Below are positions 50,679 to 58,473 of a DNA stretch of 64,000 nucleotides, in pieces. Both the position numbers and the translations under genes were made by a program. The notes beneath the pieces were generated by a model. That model was not told the DNA's origin and did not search any database. It saw only the letters and a list, made by a program, of their open reading frames with translations. Every line of letters starts with the position of its first letter. The first letter of the stretch is position 1. This DNA comes from Lentzea atacamensis (lineage in GTDB: Bacteria > Actinomycetota > Actinomycetes > Mycobacteriales > Pseudonocardiaceae), in contig NZ_QLTT01000003.1 of NCBI RefSeq assembly GCF_003269295.1, forward strand, positions 682,001-746,000, given 5' to 3'.

Positions 50679-51686
50679 ATGGCGCGTCCGATCACGTTGT
50701 TCACCGGCCAGTGGGCCGACCTGCCGTTCGAGGAGGTCGCCCGGCTGGCCGCGGGCTGGGGCTATGACGGCCTGGAGATCGCCTGCTGGGGTGACCACCT
50801 CGACCCGTGGCAGGCCGCGGAGGACGACGACTACGTCGCGGACCGGCTCGCGATCCTCGCCAAGCACGACCTGAAGGTGTGGGCGATCTCCAACCACCTC
50901 ACCGGTCAGGCCGTCTGCGACGACCCCATCGACCAGCGGCACCAGGGCATCCTGTCCGCCAGGAACTGGGGTGACGGGGATCCCGAGGGCGTGCGGCAGC
51001 GCGCAGCGGAGGAGATGAAGGCAACCGCGCGGGCCGCGGCCAGGCTCGGCGTCGACACCGTCGTGGGGTTCACCGGCTCGTCGATCTGGAAGACCGTCGC
51101 GATGTTCCCGCCGGTGCCCGACTCGATGATCGACGCGGGCTACCAGGACTTCGCGGACCGCTGGAACCCCATCCTGGACGTGTTCGACGAGGTCGGCGTC
51201 CGGTTCGCGCACGAGGTCCACCCGTCCGAGATCGCCTACGACTACTGGACCACCGTCCGCGCCCTGGAGGCGATCGGGCACCGGCCCGCGTTCGGCCTCA
51301 ACTGGGACCCGTCGCACTTCGTCTGGCAGGACCTCGACCCGGTCGGGTTCCTGTGGGACTTCCGCGACCGGATCTACCACGTCGACTGCAAGGACGCCCG
51401 GCGTCAGGTCGGGAACGGCCGCAACGGCCGGATGGGCTCGCACCTGGCGTGGGCGGACCCGCGGCGCGGCTGGGACTTCGTCTCCACCGGACGCGGTGAC
51501 GTGCCGTGGGAGCAGTCGTTCCGGATGCTCAACACCATCGGCTACCAGGGGCCGATCAGCGTCGAGTGGGAGGACGCGGGGATGGACCGGCTCGTCGGTG
51601 CGCCCGAGGCGCTGGAGTTCGTGCGCCGCAACGCTTTCGACCCGCCGTCGGCCTCGTTCGACGCCGCGTTCAGCTCGGGCGGCTGA
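50679..51686 (+). CDS. Sugar phosphate isomerase/epimerase-like TIM barrel
   Basis: A 335-residue xylose-isomerase-like TIM barrel. It begins [32 protein letters not shown]. Metal-ligand candidates are the glutamate and histidine of [24 protein letters not shown] and YHVDCKDA, plus the terminal [11 protein letters not shown]. These acidic and histidine positions match the usual divalent-metal site. It is separated by 13 bp from the dehydrogenase gene. The pair is a common combination for degrading inositols or 3-keto sugars. A strong terminator follows. Confidence 0.9.
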   Translation: MARPITLFTGQWADLPFEEVARLAAGWGYDGLEIACWGDHLDPWQAAEDDDYVADRLAILAKHDLKVWAISNHLTGQAVCDDPIDQRHQGILSARNWGDGDPEGVRQRAAEEMKATARAAARLGVDTVVGFTGSSIWKTVAMFPPVPDSMIDAGYQDFADRWNPILDVFDEVGVRFAHEVHPSEIAYDYWTTVRALEAIGHRPAFGLNWDPSHFVWQDLDPVGFLWDFRDRIYHVDCKDARRQVGNGRNGRMGSHLAWADPRRGWDFVSTGRGDVPWEQSFRMLNTIGYQGPISVEWEDAGMDRLVGAPEALEFVRRNAFDPPSASFDAAFSSGG

Positions 51687-51691
51687 CGGGC

Positions 51692-51730
51692 GCGGCCGTG
51701 TCACCGTCCCGGGGGTGGTGACACGGCCGC
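51692..51730 (+). terminator. Strong terminator of the sugar operon
   Basis: GCGGCCGTGTCACC (51692-51705) pairs perfectly over 14 bp with GGTGACACGGCCGC (51717-51730), loop 11 nt, 6 nt after the isomerase stop. It separates the operon from the ROK regulator gene. Confidence 0.92.
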
Positions 51731-51776
51731 AGGACGACCACGCGCTGCCTTTCGATGCCGATGTGACAATTGTTCG

Positions 51777-53009
51777 ATGGAGAGCACCTTGGGTGTCGAG
51801 GCGGGATCGCCGGCCGCTGTGCTGCGCATGCTGATGGACGGCAGCCCGCGCACCCGAGCGGAGATCGTGGCCGCGACCGGTCTCGCCCGTTCCACGGTGC
51901 GTGCCAGGCTGGACCTCCTCGTGGCAGCCGGGCTGGTCACCGGCAGCGGCACGGGGGAGTCCACCGGCGGACGTCCGGCCGGCCGGTTCGGGTTCAACCC
52001 CGGCGCCCAGCTCGTGCTGGCGGCCGAGGTGGGCGCCACCCACGCCACCGTCGCCGTCTCCGACCTGGGATGCCGGTTGCTCGCCGTCGAACAGGTGGAC
52101 CTCGACGTGGCGGACGGACCAGCGGTGATCCTGCCGCTGCTGGTCATGACCTGGCGAAAGCTGCTGGAGACCGTGGACGCGGCGGAGATCGCCGGCGTGG
52201 GCATCGGGCTGCCGGGGCCGGTCGAGCACTCCACCGGCCGGCCGAACAACCCGCCGATCATGCCGGGCTGGGACGGGTTCGACGTGCCGGCGGCGATCGC
52301 GGCGGAGTTCGACGTGCCGGTGCTGGTCGACAACGAGGTCAACCTGATGGCGCTGGGCGAGCACACGGCCTCGCACCCGGACGTGCGGCACATGATCGTG
52401 GTGAAGGCGGCGACCGGCATCGGCGCCGGGCTGATCAGCAACGGTGTGCTGCACCGCGGCGCGGCGGGCGCGGCGGGGGACCTGGGGCACATCAGGGTGC
52501 CCGCCGGTGAGGAGGCGCTGTGCCGCTGCGGCAACACCGACTGCCTGGAAGCCGTCGCTGCCGGCCCCGCGGTGGCGGCGAAGCTGCGGGAGCTGGGACA
52601 TCCCGCGCACTCGACGGCCGACGTGGTCAGCCTGGTCCGTTCCGGCAACCTCGAGGCCGGCCGGGTCGTGCGGCAGGCGGGCAGGGACATCGGCGAGGTG
52701 CTCGCGGGCTGCGTGAGCATGTTCAACCCGTCGCTCGTGGTCATCGGCGGGCTGCTGGCGGACGCGGGCGAGATGCTGCTGGCGGGCGTGCGCGAGTCGA
52801 TCTACCGACGCTCGCTCCCGCTGGCCACGGAGAACCTGCGGATAGTCGCGTCGAGCGCCGGCGTGACGGCCGGGGCGCTGGGTGCGGCGGCGATGGTGGT
52901 GAGGCACGTGTTGTCGCCGGAGGTGCTGGACGCGCGGCTCGGTCAGGTCGCCGCCGGTGGCTCCACGGGTGAGGTGCAGCTGTCTTCTCGTGCCACCAGG
53001 GTGAACTGA
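51777..53009 (+). CDS. ROK-family transcriptional regulator
   Basis: A 410-residue repressor of the NagC/XylR type. The N-terminal winged helix (SPRTRAEIVAATGLARSTVRARLDLLVAAGLV) is followed by a sugar-kinase-like ROK domain. This contains GATHATVAVSDLG, GVGIGLPGPVEHSTGRP and the zinc motif CRCGNTDCLEAVAAG. ATG 51777 lies in an AT-rich patch containing ACAATTGT. No ribosome site is evident, suggesting leaderless translation. As the only regulator attached to the sugar operon, it most likely represses it until the sugar or its phosphate is present. Confidence 0.92.
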   Translation: MESTLGVEAGSPAAVLRMLMDGSPRTRAEIVAATGLARSTVRARLDLLVAAGLVTGSGTGESTGGRPAGRFGFNPGAQLVLAAEVGATHATVAVSDLGCRLLAVEQVDLDVADGPAVILPLLVMTWRKLLETVDAAEIAGVGIGLPGPVEHSTGRPNNPPIMPGWDGFDVPAAIAAEFDVPVLVDNEVNLMALGEHTASHPDVRHMIVVKAATGIGAGLISNGVLHRGAAGAAGDLGHIRVPAGEEALCRCGNTDCLEAVAAGPAVAAKLRELGHPAHSTADVVSLVRSGNLEAGRVVRQAGRDIGEVLAGCVSMFNPSLVVIGGLLADAGEMLLAGVRESIYRRSLPLATENLRIVASSAGVTAGALGAAAMVVRHVLSPEVLDARLGQVAAGGSTGEVQLSSRATRVN

Positions 53010-53083
53010 TTACAGAGCTGGCCGTCCCCTCACGGCGGCGCAACGACGAGTAATGGCGATGCTCATCCTTAAGGCACGTGGGC

Positions 53084-53139
53084 TTTGACAGCAAAGTTCT
53101 AACTTTTGATTGACAGCAGCCAATAGTCACGCCTACCGT
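53084..53139 (+). promoter_or_regulatory. Direct repeats and leaderless promoter of the mini-LuxR gene
   Basis: TTGACAGCA occurs twice, at 53085-53093 and 53110-53118, 25 bp apart. The second copy is a consensus -35 (TTGACA 53110-53115), followed after 18 nt by TACCGT (53134-53139), which puts the transcript start at about ATG 53146. No ribosome site is present, so the mRNA is probably leaderless. The upstream copy may be a regulator half-site or a second promoter. Confidence 0.55.
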
Positions 53140-53145
53140 CGCCTC

Positions 53146-53469
53146 ATGACTGCGACCCGCGTAACACCGGGGCACCTGACCGTGGTCGCGGTGCCGCGCC
53201 CCAGACGTGAGCGCCCCAGCGGCGATCACATCGTGGCCGTGGGCAAAGAGCCCACAGCGGCGACCCGGCGCCTGCTGCGGCTCATGTGCACCGGTGCGAC
53301 CGACCGTGCGATCGCCCGTGAGCTGGACGTCAGCCTGCGCACCCTCAACCGGCGCATCGCGCGCCTGCAGTCGTTGCTCGGCGTGCAGTCGCGGTTCCAG
53401 CTCGGTGTGGTCGCGGCCGAGCTGGAGTGGCTCACGGTGCCCCCGCCGCCGCAAGCGGTGGGGGAGTGA
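53146..53469 (+). CDS. Stand-alone LuxR-type HTH protein
   Basis: A 107-residue protein consisting almost only of a LuxR-like helix-turn-helix: ATRRLLRLMCTGATDRAIARELDVSLRTLNRRIARLQSLLGVQSRFQLGVVAAELEW. It has a short basic N-terminus and a Pro-rich tail. It lacks any receiver or sensor domain, so it either acts constitutively or with a partner. The consensus-like promoter immediately upstream suggests high expression. It is convergent with the adhesin-like gene. A weak GGTCAG/CTGACC hairpin (53472-53502) lies between them. Confidence 0.8.
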   Translation: MTATRVTPGHLTVVAVPRPRRERPSGDHIVAVGKEPTAATRRLLRLMCTGATDRAIARELDVSLRTLNRRIARLQSLLGVQSRFQLGVVAAELEWLTVPPPPQAVGE

Positions 53470-53518
53470 ACGGTCAGGGCTCCAGGCCGCCTTCCGCTGA
53501 CCCGGCTGCTCCCGGACC

Positions 53519-55672
53519 TCAGGTGCCGTCGGCGCGGACCAGGACGGTGCCTGTGCCGTCGTGGATCATCGCGCCGGTCGGAGCGCTCAACACCAAGGCG
53601 AAGGTCTCCTCCGGCTCGGGCACCCTGTCGCTTTCGATGCGGACGCGCACGGCTTTCCGGGTTTCGCCTGGTTGGAAGACCAGGTCCACGCTGAGCGGCC
53701 GGTAATCCGAGCCTGCGACGGCGGTGATGTCCGCGGTGATGGCTCGGACACCGACAGGGCCGGTGCTGGGCGCGGTGAGCGAGACGGTGAATTCCGCTTC
53801 CACTTTGCCGTTGCCTCGTGGACGCTCACCGACCGCAGGAGCGTCGGAGAGCACCAGTGCGGGAACCACGCTGAGCGTGACTGTCGCTTCCGACGAGGTG
53901 TCCGGTCCATCCGAGGCGACGTAGGTGAAGGTGTCCATGCCGGTGAAGCCCGGGCCCGGTGTGTAGGTGAACGAGCCGTCTGCGGCGAGGTCGACCGCGC
54001 CGTGGGCGGCTGGTGCGGCCAGCTGTGCGGTCAGTGGATCACCGTCAGCGTCGGTGTCATTGGCCAGGACTCCGGGTGCGGCCACCGCGGACGCGGTGCC
54101 CGCGGGGACGACGAAGGCGTCGTCGACGGCGACCGGGGGGTCGTTGGGGATCACCGTGACCGTCACGGTCGCGGTGTTGGACATCGCGTGCGCCGCGACG
54201 GTTGCCGGACCGCCGTCGGCGGCGCGGTAGGTGAACGACGTGGTGCCGCTGAAGTCGGGAGCAGGGGTGAACGTCACGCTGTCACCGGAGATCGGGCCGA
54301 GTGTCCCCTCGGCAGGCGGGCTGACGATCTCGTAGCTCAGCGGCTCGGGCTGGCCGTCCGGGTCGCTCCCCAGCAACGTGATCGACACGGGGTGGTCCTC
54401 CACGGTGGACCGCGACAGATCCGCGGCAGCCGGGATCGCGTTGACCCGGATCTGCCCGCTCGTGGTGAGCTGGCGGCGCGAGGCGTCGGCGGCGTCGAGG
54501 GCGCCGTTGTCGGTGAACCGTGCCCGGACCGTGTGCAGGCCAGGCACGGGTGTGCCCAGGTCCTGCGTGAGCTGTGCGGCGGACAGGTTCGGGTGCAGAA
54601 GGTTCCCGCCGGACACGACGGGCACGGTGTGCTCCAGCCGCTCGAACGTGCCGTCGGCCAGGGCGTCCCACTCGACGACCTGAGCCGTGCCGCCGCTGTC
54701 CGCGGCCGTGGCGACCGCCTGCACGGTGGTGCCCTCGTTCACCGATGGCGGTGAACTCGGCTGGGCGCCCGCGAAGCCGATCGACCCGGTCAGCGAGCCG
54801 GGGCCGTCGTTGACGACCGCGTTGCCGAGCCGCCACCAGCCGCCGGTGGGCGCGTGGGTGATGGGGTAGTTGCCGTTCTCGTTGCCGAACTGTGCTTCCA
54901 CGACGTAGTGGCCGCGGCTCGGGAACGCCATCGACACGGTGTAGGGCGTGTTGTCGTCGAGGCCGACATGCTGGGTCGCGGCACTCACGTCGCCGTTGTT
55001 GAGCCTGCGCCACCGGATGTTGGCCCGGTCGCAGTCGTCGCTCCCGCCAGTGGTGTCGACGTCGTCGCAGGCGAAGGTGTAGGCGTTCAGCTGACCGGGC
55101 GTGAGGTCGGTGGTGGCCTGCGCGGCCGACGTCAGCCGGGGGTAGTCCTCCGACGCAACGCAGTTGGTGTCGTCGACGAACCGTATCGTCGTCGTCATCG
55201 CACCACTTCTGTTGCCTGCGCTGTCCACCGCGCGCATCCGGATCGGCACGTCGACCCACTGCTCTTCCGGGATGAATATCCCGCAGACCAACTCAGGCTC
55301 GCCGACCGTGATCGGCACCATGACACGCGATGTCCGCAGACCGCCTGCCGCGGACCCGTAGGTCTGGGCGGTGACGGGACGCGGCGTGGCCGAGCCGCTG
55401 CTGTCGGTGTTGTCGTAGTCGGTGTCCGCGCTGACCGCCACGATGCTGACGCCCGGCGCGTGCTGCACCAGCAGCGTCGCGATGAACGGACTGGCGCTCG
55501 TGCCGCCGGGCAACTGCTGGGTCTCCGCCCACTGCGCGTTCCCGCTGTTCTGCGCGCCCGCGTTGAGCACCACGGGCGCCACCTGCGCCTGAGCCGTCAG
55601 CGGCACAGTGACCACACCGAGGGTGACCGCGCCGACGACCGCGATCCGGAGGCACTTCCCCACCTGGGTCAT
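53519..55672 (-). CDS. Secreted multidomain protein with cadherin-like and Calx-beta domains
   Basis: A 717-residue exported adhesin-like protein. The signal peptide (LRIAVVGAVTLGVVTVPLTAQA) is followed by ~330 residues of beta-rich sequence with several cysteines. Two tandem bacterial cadherin-like/Ig-like domains follow, with the telltale VTFTPAPDFSGTTSFTYRA and FTYTPGPGFTGMDTFTYVASDG, and PPVAVDDAF / VLANDTDADGDPLTA linkers. The last ~110 residues are a Calx-beta domain (VDLVFQPGETRKAVRVRI, then PEPEETFALVLS). These domains bind calcium and mediate surface contacts. ATG 55672 is chosen to start the signal peptide. No sortase or lipid anchor is visible, so it is probably released. Confidence 0.88.
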   Translation of the reverse strand: MTQVGKCLRIAVVGAVTLGVVTVPLTAQAQVAPVVLNAGAQNSGNAQWAETQQLPGGTSASPFIATLLVQHAPGVSIVAVSADTDYDNTDSSGSATPRPVTAQTYGSAAGGLRTSRVMVPITVGEPELVCGIFIPEEQWVDVPIRMRAVDSAGNRSGAMTTTIRFVDDTNCVASEDYPRLTSAAQATTDLTPGQLNAYTFACDDVDTTGGSDDCDRANIRWRRLNNGDVSAATQHVGLDDNTPYTVSMAFPSRGHYVVEAQFGNENGNYPITHAPTGGWWRLGNAVVNDGPGSLTGSIGFAGAQPSSPPSVNEGTTVQAVATAADSGGTAQVVEWDALADGTFERLEHTVPVVSGGNLLHPNLSAAQLTQDLGTPVPGLHTVRARFTDNGALDAADASRRQLTTSGQIRVNAIPAAADLSRSTVEDHPVSITLLGSDPDGQPEPLSYEIVSPPAEGTLGPISGDSVTFTPAPDFSGTTSFTYRAADGGPATVAAHAMSNTATVTVTVIPNDPPVAVDDAFVVPAGTASAVAAPGVLANDTDADGDPLTAQLAAPAAHGAVDLAADGSFTYTPGPGFTGMDTFTYVASDGPDTSSEATVTLSVVPALVLSDAPAVGERPRGNGKVEAEFTVSLTAPSTGPVGVRAITADITAVAGSDYRPLSVDLVFQPGETRKAVRVRIESDRVPEPEETFALVLSAPTGAMIHDGTGTVLVRADGT

Positions 55673-55847
55673 CGTCGACTCCCGTCCACACGAGAATCTC
55701 AGATGATGCGTCAAGCCTTGCCCCAGTTCCAGGGCATGAGCCGAATTGCGGACCAAAGACCCTGGTCACCCAGGTAGGCCGGAGTGAAGCCTCAGCGAAC
55801 CATCTACACGAAACAGTCGGCTTGTGCCCGGCACCCGGAAACGAGTG

Positions 55848-56474
55848 TCATCCGGATCGACTTCTGACCAGCAACGCGAGTTGCGTGCGATCGCGCAGGT
55901 TCAGCTTCCGCAACGCGCTCGACACGTGGTTCTTCACCGTGCCCTCGGTGATGTGGAGCCGATCGGCGATCTCCTTGTTGCTGGCGCCTACGCCGATCAT
56001 CCCGGCGATGTCGCGTTCCCTTGCGGACAACAGCTCGGCGCCGGGAAACCCTTGTGCGGGCTGGGTTATCTCCGCGATCAGGCGCGCCGCGACCGGGCTG
56101 CCGAGGACCGTCTGCCCCTGCGCGACCTTCCTGATCGCGGCCACCAGGTCGTCCGGTGGTGTGTCCTTCAGCAGGTAGCCGCGGGCCCCTGCCCGCAGTG
56201 CGCCGAAGACGTACTCGTCTTCCTCGAACGTCGTCAGCACGAGACAGGCGATCTCGGGGTGCTCGGTGTTCAGCCTCGCCACCAGCTCGACGCCGTCCAT
56301 CACGGGCATGCGCGCGTCGACCAGCGCCACGTCCGGCTTCACGGCGAGCGCCTGCAGAGCGGCCAGACCGTTCTCGGCTTCCGCGACCACCTCGATGCCC
56401 TCCTCGATGTCGAGGAGCTTGCGCAGACCGGCGCGCATGAGGTGCTGGTCGTCGACGATGAGGATTTTGATCAT
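55848..56474 (-). CDS. NarL/LuxR-family response regulator
   Basis: A 208-residue response regulator. The receiver domain holds acidic pocket residues in ILIVDDQHLMRAGL, the phospho-acceptor Asp in DVALVDARMPVMDG, the conserved Thr in VLTTFEEDEYV and the Lys in YLLKDTPP. The output domain is a LuxR HTH (LSARERDIAGMIGVGASNKEIADRLHITEGTVKNHVSSALRKL). ATG 56474 overlaps the kinase TGA (ATGA), so the two are co-translated. The likely target includes the divergent CPBP protease gene. Confidence 0.95.
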   Translation of the reverse strand: MIKILIVDDQHLMRAGLRKLLDIEEGIEVVAEAENGLAALQALAVKPDVALVDARMPVMDGVELVARLNTEHPEIACLVLTTFEEDEYVFGALRAGARGYLLKDTPPDDLVAAIRKVAQGQTVLGSPVAARLIAEITQPAQGFPGAELLSARERDIAGMIGVGASNKEIADRLHITEGTVKNHVSSALRKLNLRDRTQLALLVRSRSG

Positions 56475-57631
56475 CGGGGCAGCTCCACCTTGATCTCGAA
56501 GCCGCTGGCCGCGTTGCGAGCGGTCACGGTGCCGCCCGCAGCCGAGACCCGTTCTTTCAGTGCTACCAAGCCGAATCCGGGGGTCAGCGGTTCCGGTGCG
56601 CCCTTGCCGTTGTCGGTGATCGTCAGCTGGACGCGGTGGCCTGGGAAGCTCAGTTCGACGGTGGCCGTGGTGGCTTCGGCGTGTCTGACCACGTTCGTCA
56701 GGCATTCCTGGAACGCGCGGTACAGCACGATCTCCGTGTCCGGGCCCAGCCGGGGTTCCCGCCCGGTGACCCTGAGGTCGACCCGCAGGCCGGCGCCGTC
56801 GAAAGTGCGGGCCAGTTCGGCCAGCGCCGCGCTGCCCAGCCGGCCGTCCAGCGCGAGCGGCCGCAGCGCGCGAACGGAGCGTCTGGTCTCGGCGAGTGCT
56901 TGTGCCGTCAGCTCTTTGGCCTGGCTCACCTCTGCCCAGGCGTCTTCTGCCGTCCGGTCGCGGAGGCGTTGGGCGTTCTCCAGACCGATCTTGATGACGG
57001 TCAGGTAGTGGCCGATCGAGTCGTGCATGTCGCGGGCCGTCCTGGCTCGTTCCTCGGCGATGGCGAGCTGGCGGATCTGTTCCTCGCGGTTCTCGAGCCG
57101 CACGCGGGTGGAGGTGAGCCGTTGCGTGGACACGGCCATCTGGATGCCGAAGCCGCACAGCACCGCTATCACGCTCGCCTGCTGCAGGCCGAAGCTCCAG
57201 TCGTGCATCCACCACCCACTCGCTCCGATCAGCGCGGACATCACGCCGAGGAGGACGTACGCGGTGTGAGGGCCGAAGGACTGGCCGATGGTGCCGTAGG
57301 CGATCAACAGCAGGGGTGCGGTCAGGCCGGTGCCGTCCACGTACGCCACCGCGAGGCAGACCGCCAGGAACACCAGCGGGACAGGGGAGCGGCGCGGGTG
57401 GAGCTCCCACGGCAACCTCAGCCACACCACGACGAGCAGTGCTACCAGCGCCACGAGCGCCGGGATCCCGAGCCGTGGTCCGAGCATCGTCGGCGTGCCG
57501 AGCAGGTGCACCACCAGCACGGCGGGCGCCATGATCCAGAACAGCACGTTGAACAACACCGGACGGGTCACCGAGCCCACGTTAGCGACGCCGCCGACCT
57601 CGCACATCAGCACGAAGTAGCGCCTGGCCAT
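56471..57631 (-). CDS. NarL-type sensor histidine kinase
   Basis: A 386-residue membrane kinase. Five to six N-terminal membrane helices (LFNVLFWIMAPAVLVVHLLG, LGIPALVALVALLVVVWL, YVLLGVMSALIGASGWW and others) have almost no external loop. They precede a HisKA_3 domain with the phospho-accepting His in RDMHDSIGHYLTV, and an HATPase fold (LYRAFQECLTNVVRHAEA, LTITDNGKGAPE, GFGLVALKERV). Short loops suggest sensing within the membrane, as in antibiotic- or lipid-sensing kinases. ATG 57631 lies in a palindrome; GTG 57571 is an alternative start directly before the first strong helix. Partner regulator is coupled downstream. Confidence 0.92.
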   Translation of the reverse strand: MARRYFVLMCEVGGVANVGSVTRPVLFNVLFWIMAPAVLVVHLLGTPTMLGPRLGIPALVALVALLVVVWLRLPWELHPRRSPVPLVFLAVCLAVAYVDGTGLTAPLLLIAYGTIGQSFGPHTAYVLLGVMSALIGASGWWMHDWSFGLQQASVIAVLCGFGIQMAVSTQRLTSTRVRLENREEQIRQLAIAEERARTARDMHDSIGHYLTVIKIGLENAQRLRDRTAEDAWAEVSQAKELTAQALAETRRSVRALRPLALDGRLGSAALAELARTFDGAGLRVDLRVTGREPRLGPDTEIVLYRAFQECLTNVVRHAEATTATVELSFPGHRVQLTITDNGKGAPEPLTPGFGLVALKERVSAAGGTVTARNAASGFEIKVELPR

Positions 57632-57644
57632 GACTCAGGTCATG
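57629..57644. promoter_or_regulatory. Palindrome between kinase and protease genes
   Basis: CATGAC (57629-57634) and GTCATG (57639-57644) are perfect inverted arms with a 4-nt spacer in the divergent promoter, overlapping the annotated kinase start. NarL-family regulators bind such short dyads, so it may be the autoregulatory site. If so, the kinase probably starts at GTG 57571. Confidence 0.45.
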
Positions 57645-57694
57645 TGTCCGCCGCCCGATGTGCCCGAGTGGCCGTCGCGCCTACGTTCTCGGTC

Positions 57695-58447
57695 ATGACC
57701 AAGACGACGGGCCGGATTCTCCTGGCGCTGCTGGGTTTCCTCGCGTGCGTGTTCCTTCCGGCGCTGCTGACGAGCGGCCTGCCCCCGATGGTGGCCTACC
57801 TGGTCGGCGTGACCGGGGTGTCGGCCTCCGCGCTCGCCCTCGTGTTCCTCTTGCGCCGCTATGTCGACCGGGAGCCGTTCCGAGAGCTGGGCCTGCGCAG
57901 GAAACCTGCTGATGTCGTAACGGGTTTCGTGATCGCGGCGGTCACCGCCCTGGCCGCGGGTGGGCTGGCGGTGCTGCTCGGCTTCGCGGAGTGGACCGGT
58001 GTCCCGGCCGTGCCGATGTGGCTGCTCCTGGTCAAGGTGCTGGCGATCTTCCTCGGTCAGGCGTTCCCCGAGGAGCTCGTCTTCCGCGGCTACGTCATGA
58101 CCAACCTGGGTGGCGGGTGGCGCGCGATCGTGATCAGCTCGGTGTTGTTCGGCGCTCTGCACGTGTTCTCAAACGGCGGTGCGACGACCGTCCCCGAACG
58201 TCTCGTGTACGCGTTGATGGCCATGGGTTTCGGGCTTGCGCTGGCGATCTGCCGTGGTGGATCGCTGTGGCTGGCAATCGGTTTCCACCTCGGCTTCAAC
58301 GTGTTCCACCAGCTCTTCGTCACGCCGAAAGCCTCGGCGCCGTTCGAACTGATCGTGTTCGCGGGTCTGGTCATCGCGGCTGGAACCATCCACCTGGCGC
58401 GGGTGTGGAGGAAGGCGAAAACCGTTGCGGCGCCACGACTTTCGTAG
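57695..58447 (+). CDS. CPBP-family intramembrane glutamic protease
   Basis: A 250-residue CPBP (Abi) family protein with about six to seven membrane helices. The three family motifs are intact: EELVFRGYV (EExxxR), LFGALHVF (FxxxH) and HLGFNVFHQ (HxxxN-like), which together form the glutamic-protease site. ATG 57695 follows a TACGTT -10-like hexamer by 7 nt without a ribosome site, suggesting leaderless expression. It is divergent from the two-component pair and is probably its output, for example in processing membrane or bacteriocin-like peptides. Confidence 0.88.
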   Translation: MTKTTGRILLALLGFLACVFLPALLTSGLPPMVAYLVGVTGVSASALALVFLLRRYVDREPFRELGLRRKPADVVTGFVIAAVTALAAGGLAVLLGFAEWTGVPAVPMWLLLVKVLAIFLGQAFPEELVFRGYVMTNLGGGWRAIVISSVLFGALHVFSNGGATTVPERLVYALMAMGFGLALAICRGGSLWLAIGFHLGFNVFHQLFVTPKASAPFELIVFAGLVIAAGTIHLARVWRKAKTVAAPRLS

Positions 58448-58473
58448 GCCTTCAGGGTCAAGTCGAGCGGGTC

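Noticed and set aside
50523..52907. A 794-codon minus-strand open frame
   Set aside because: It is antisense to the isomerase and ROK genes, is His/Arg/Pro-rich and crosses a strong terminator.
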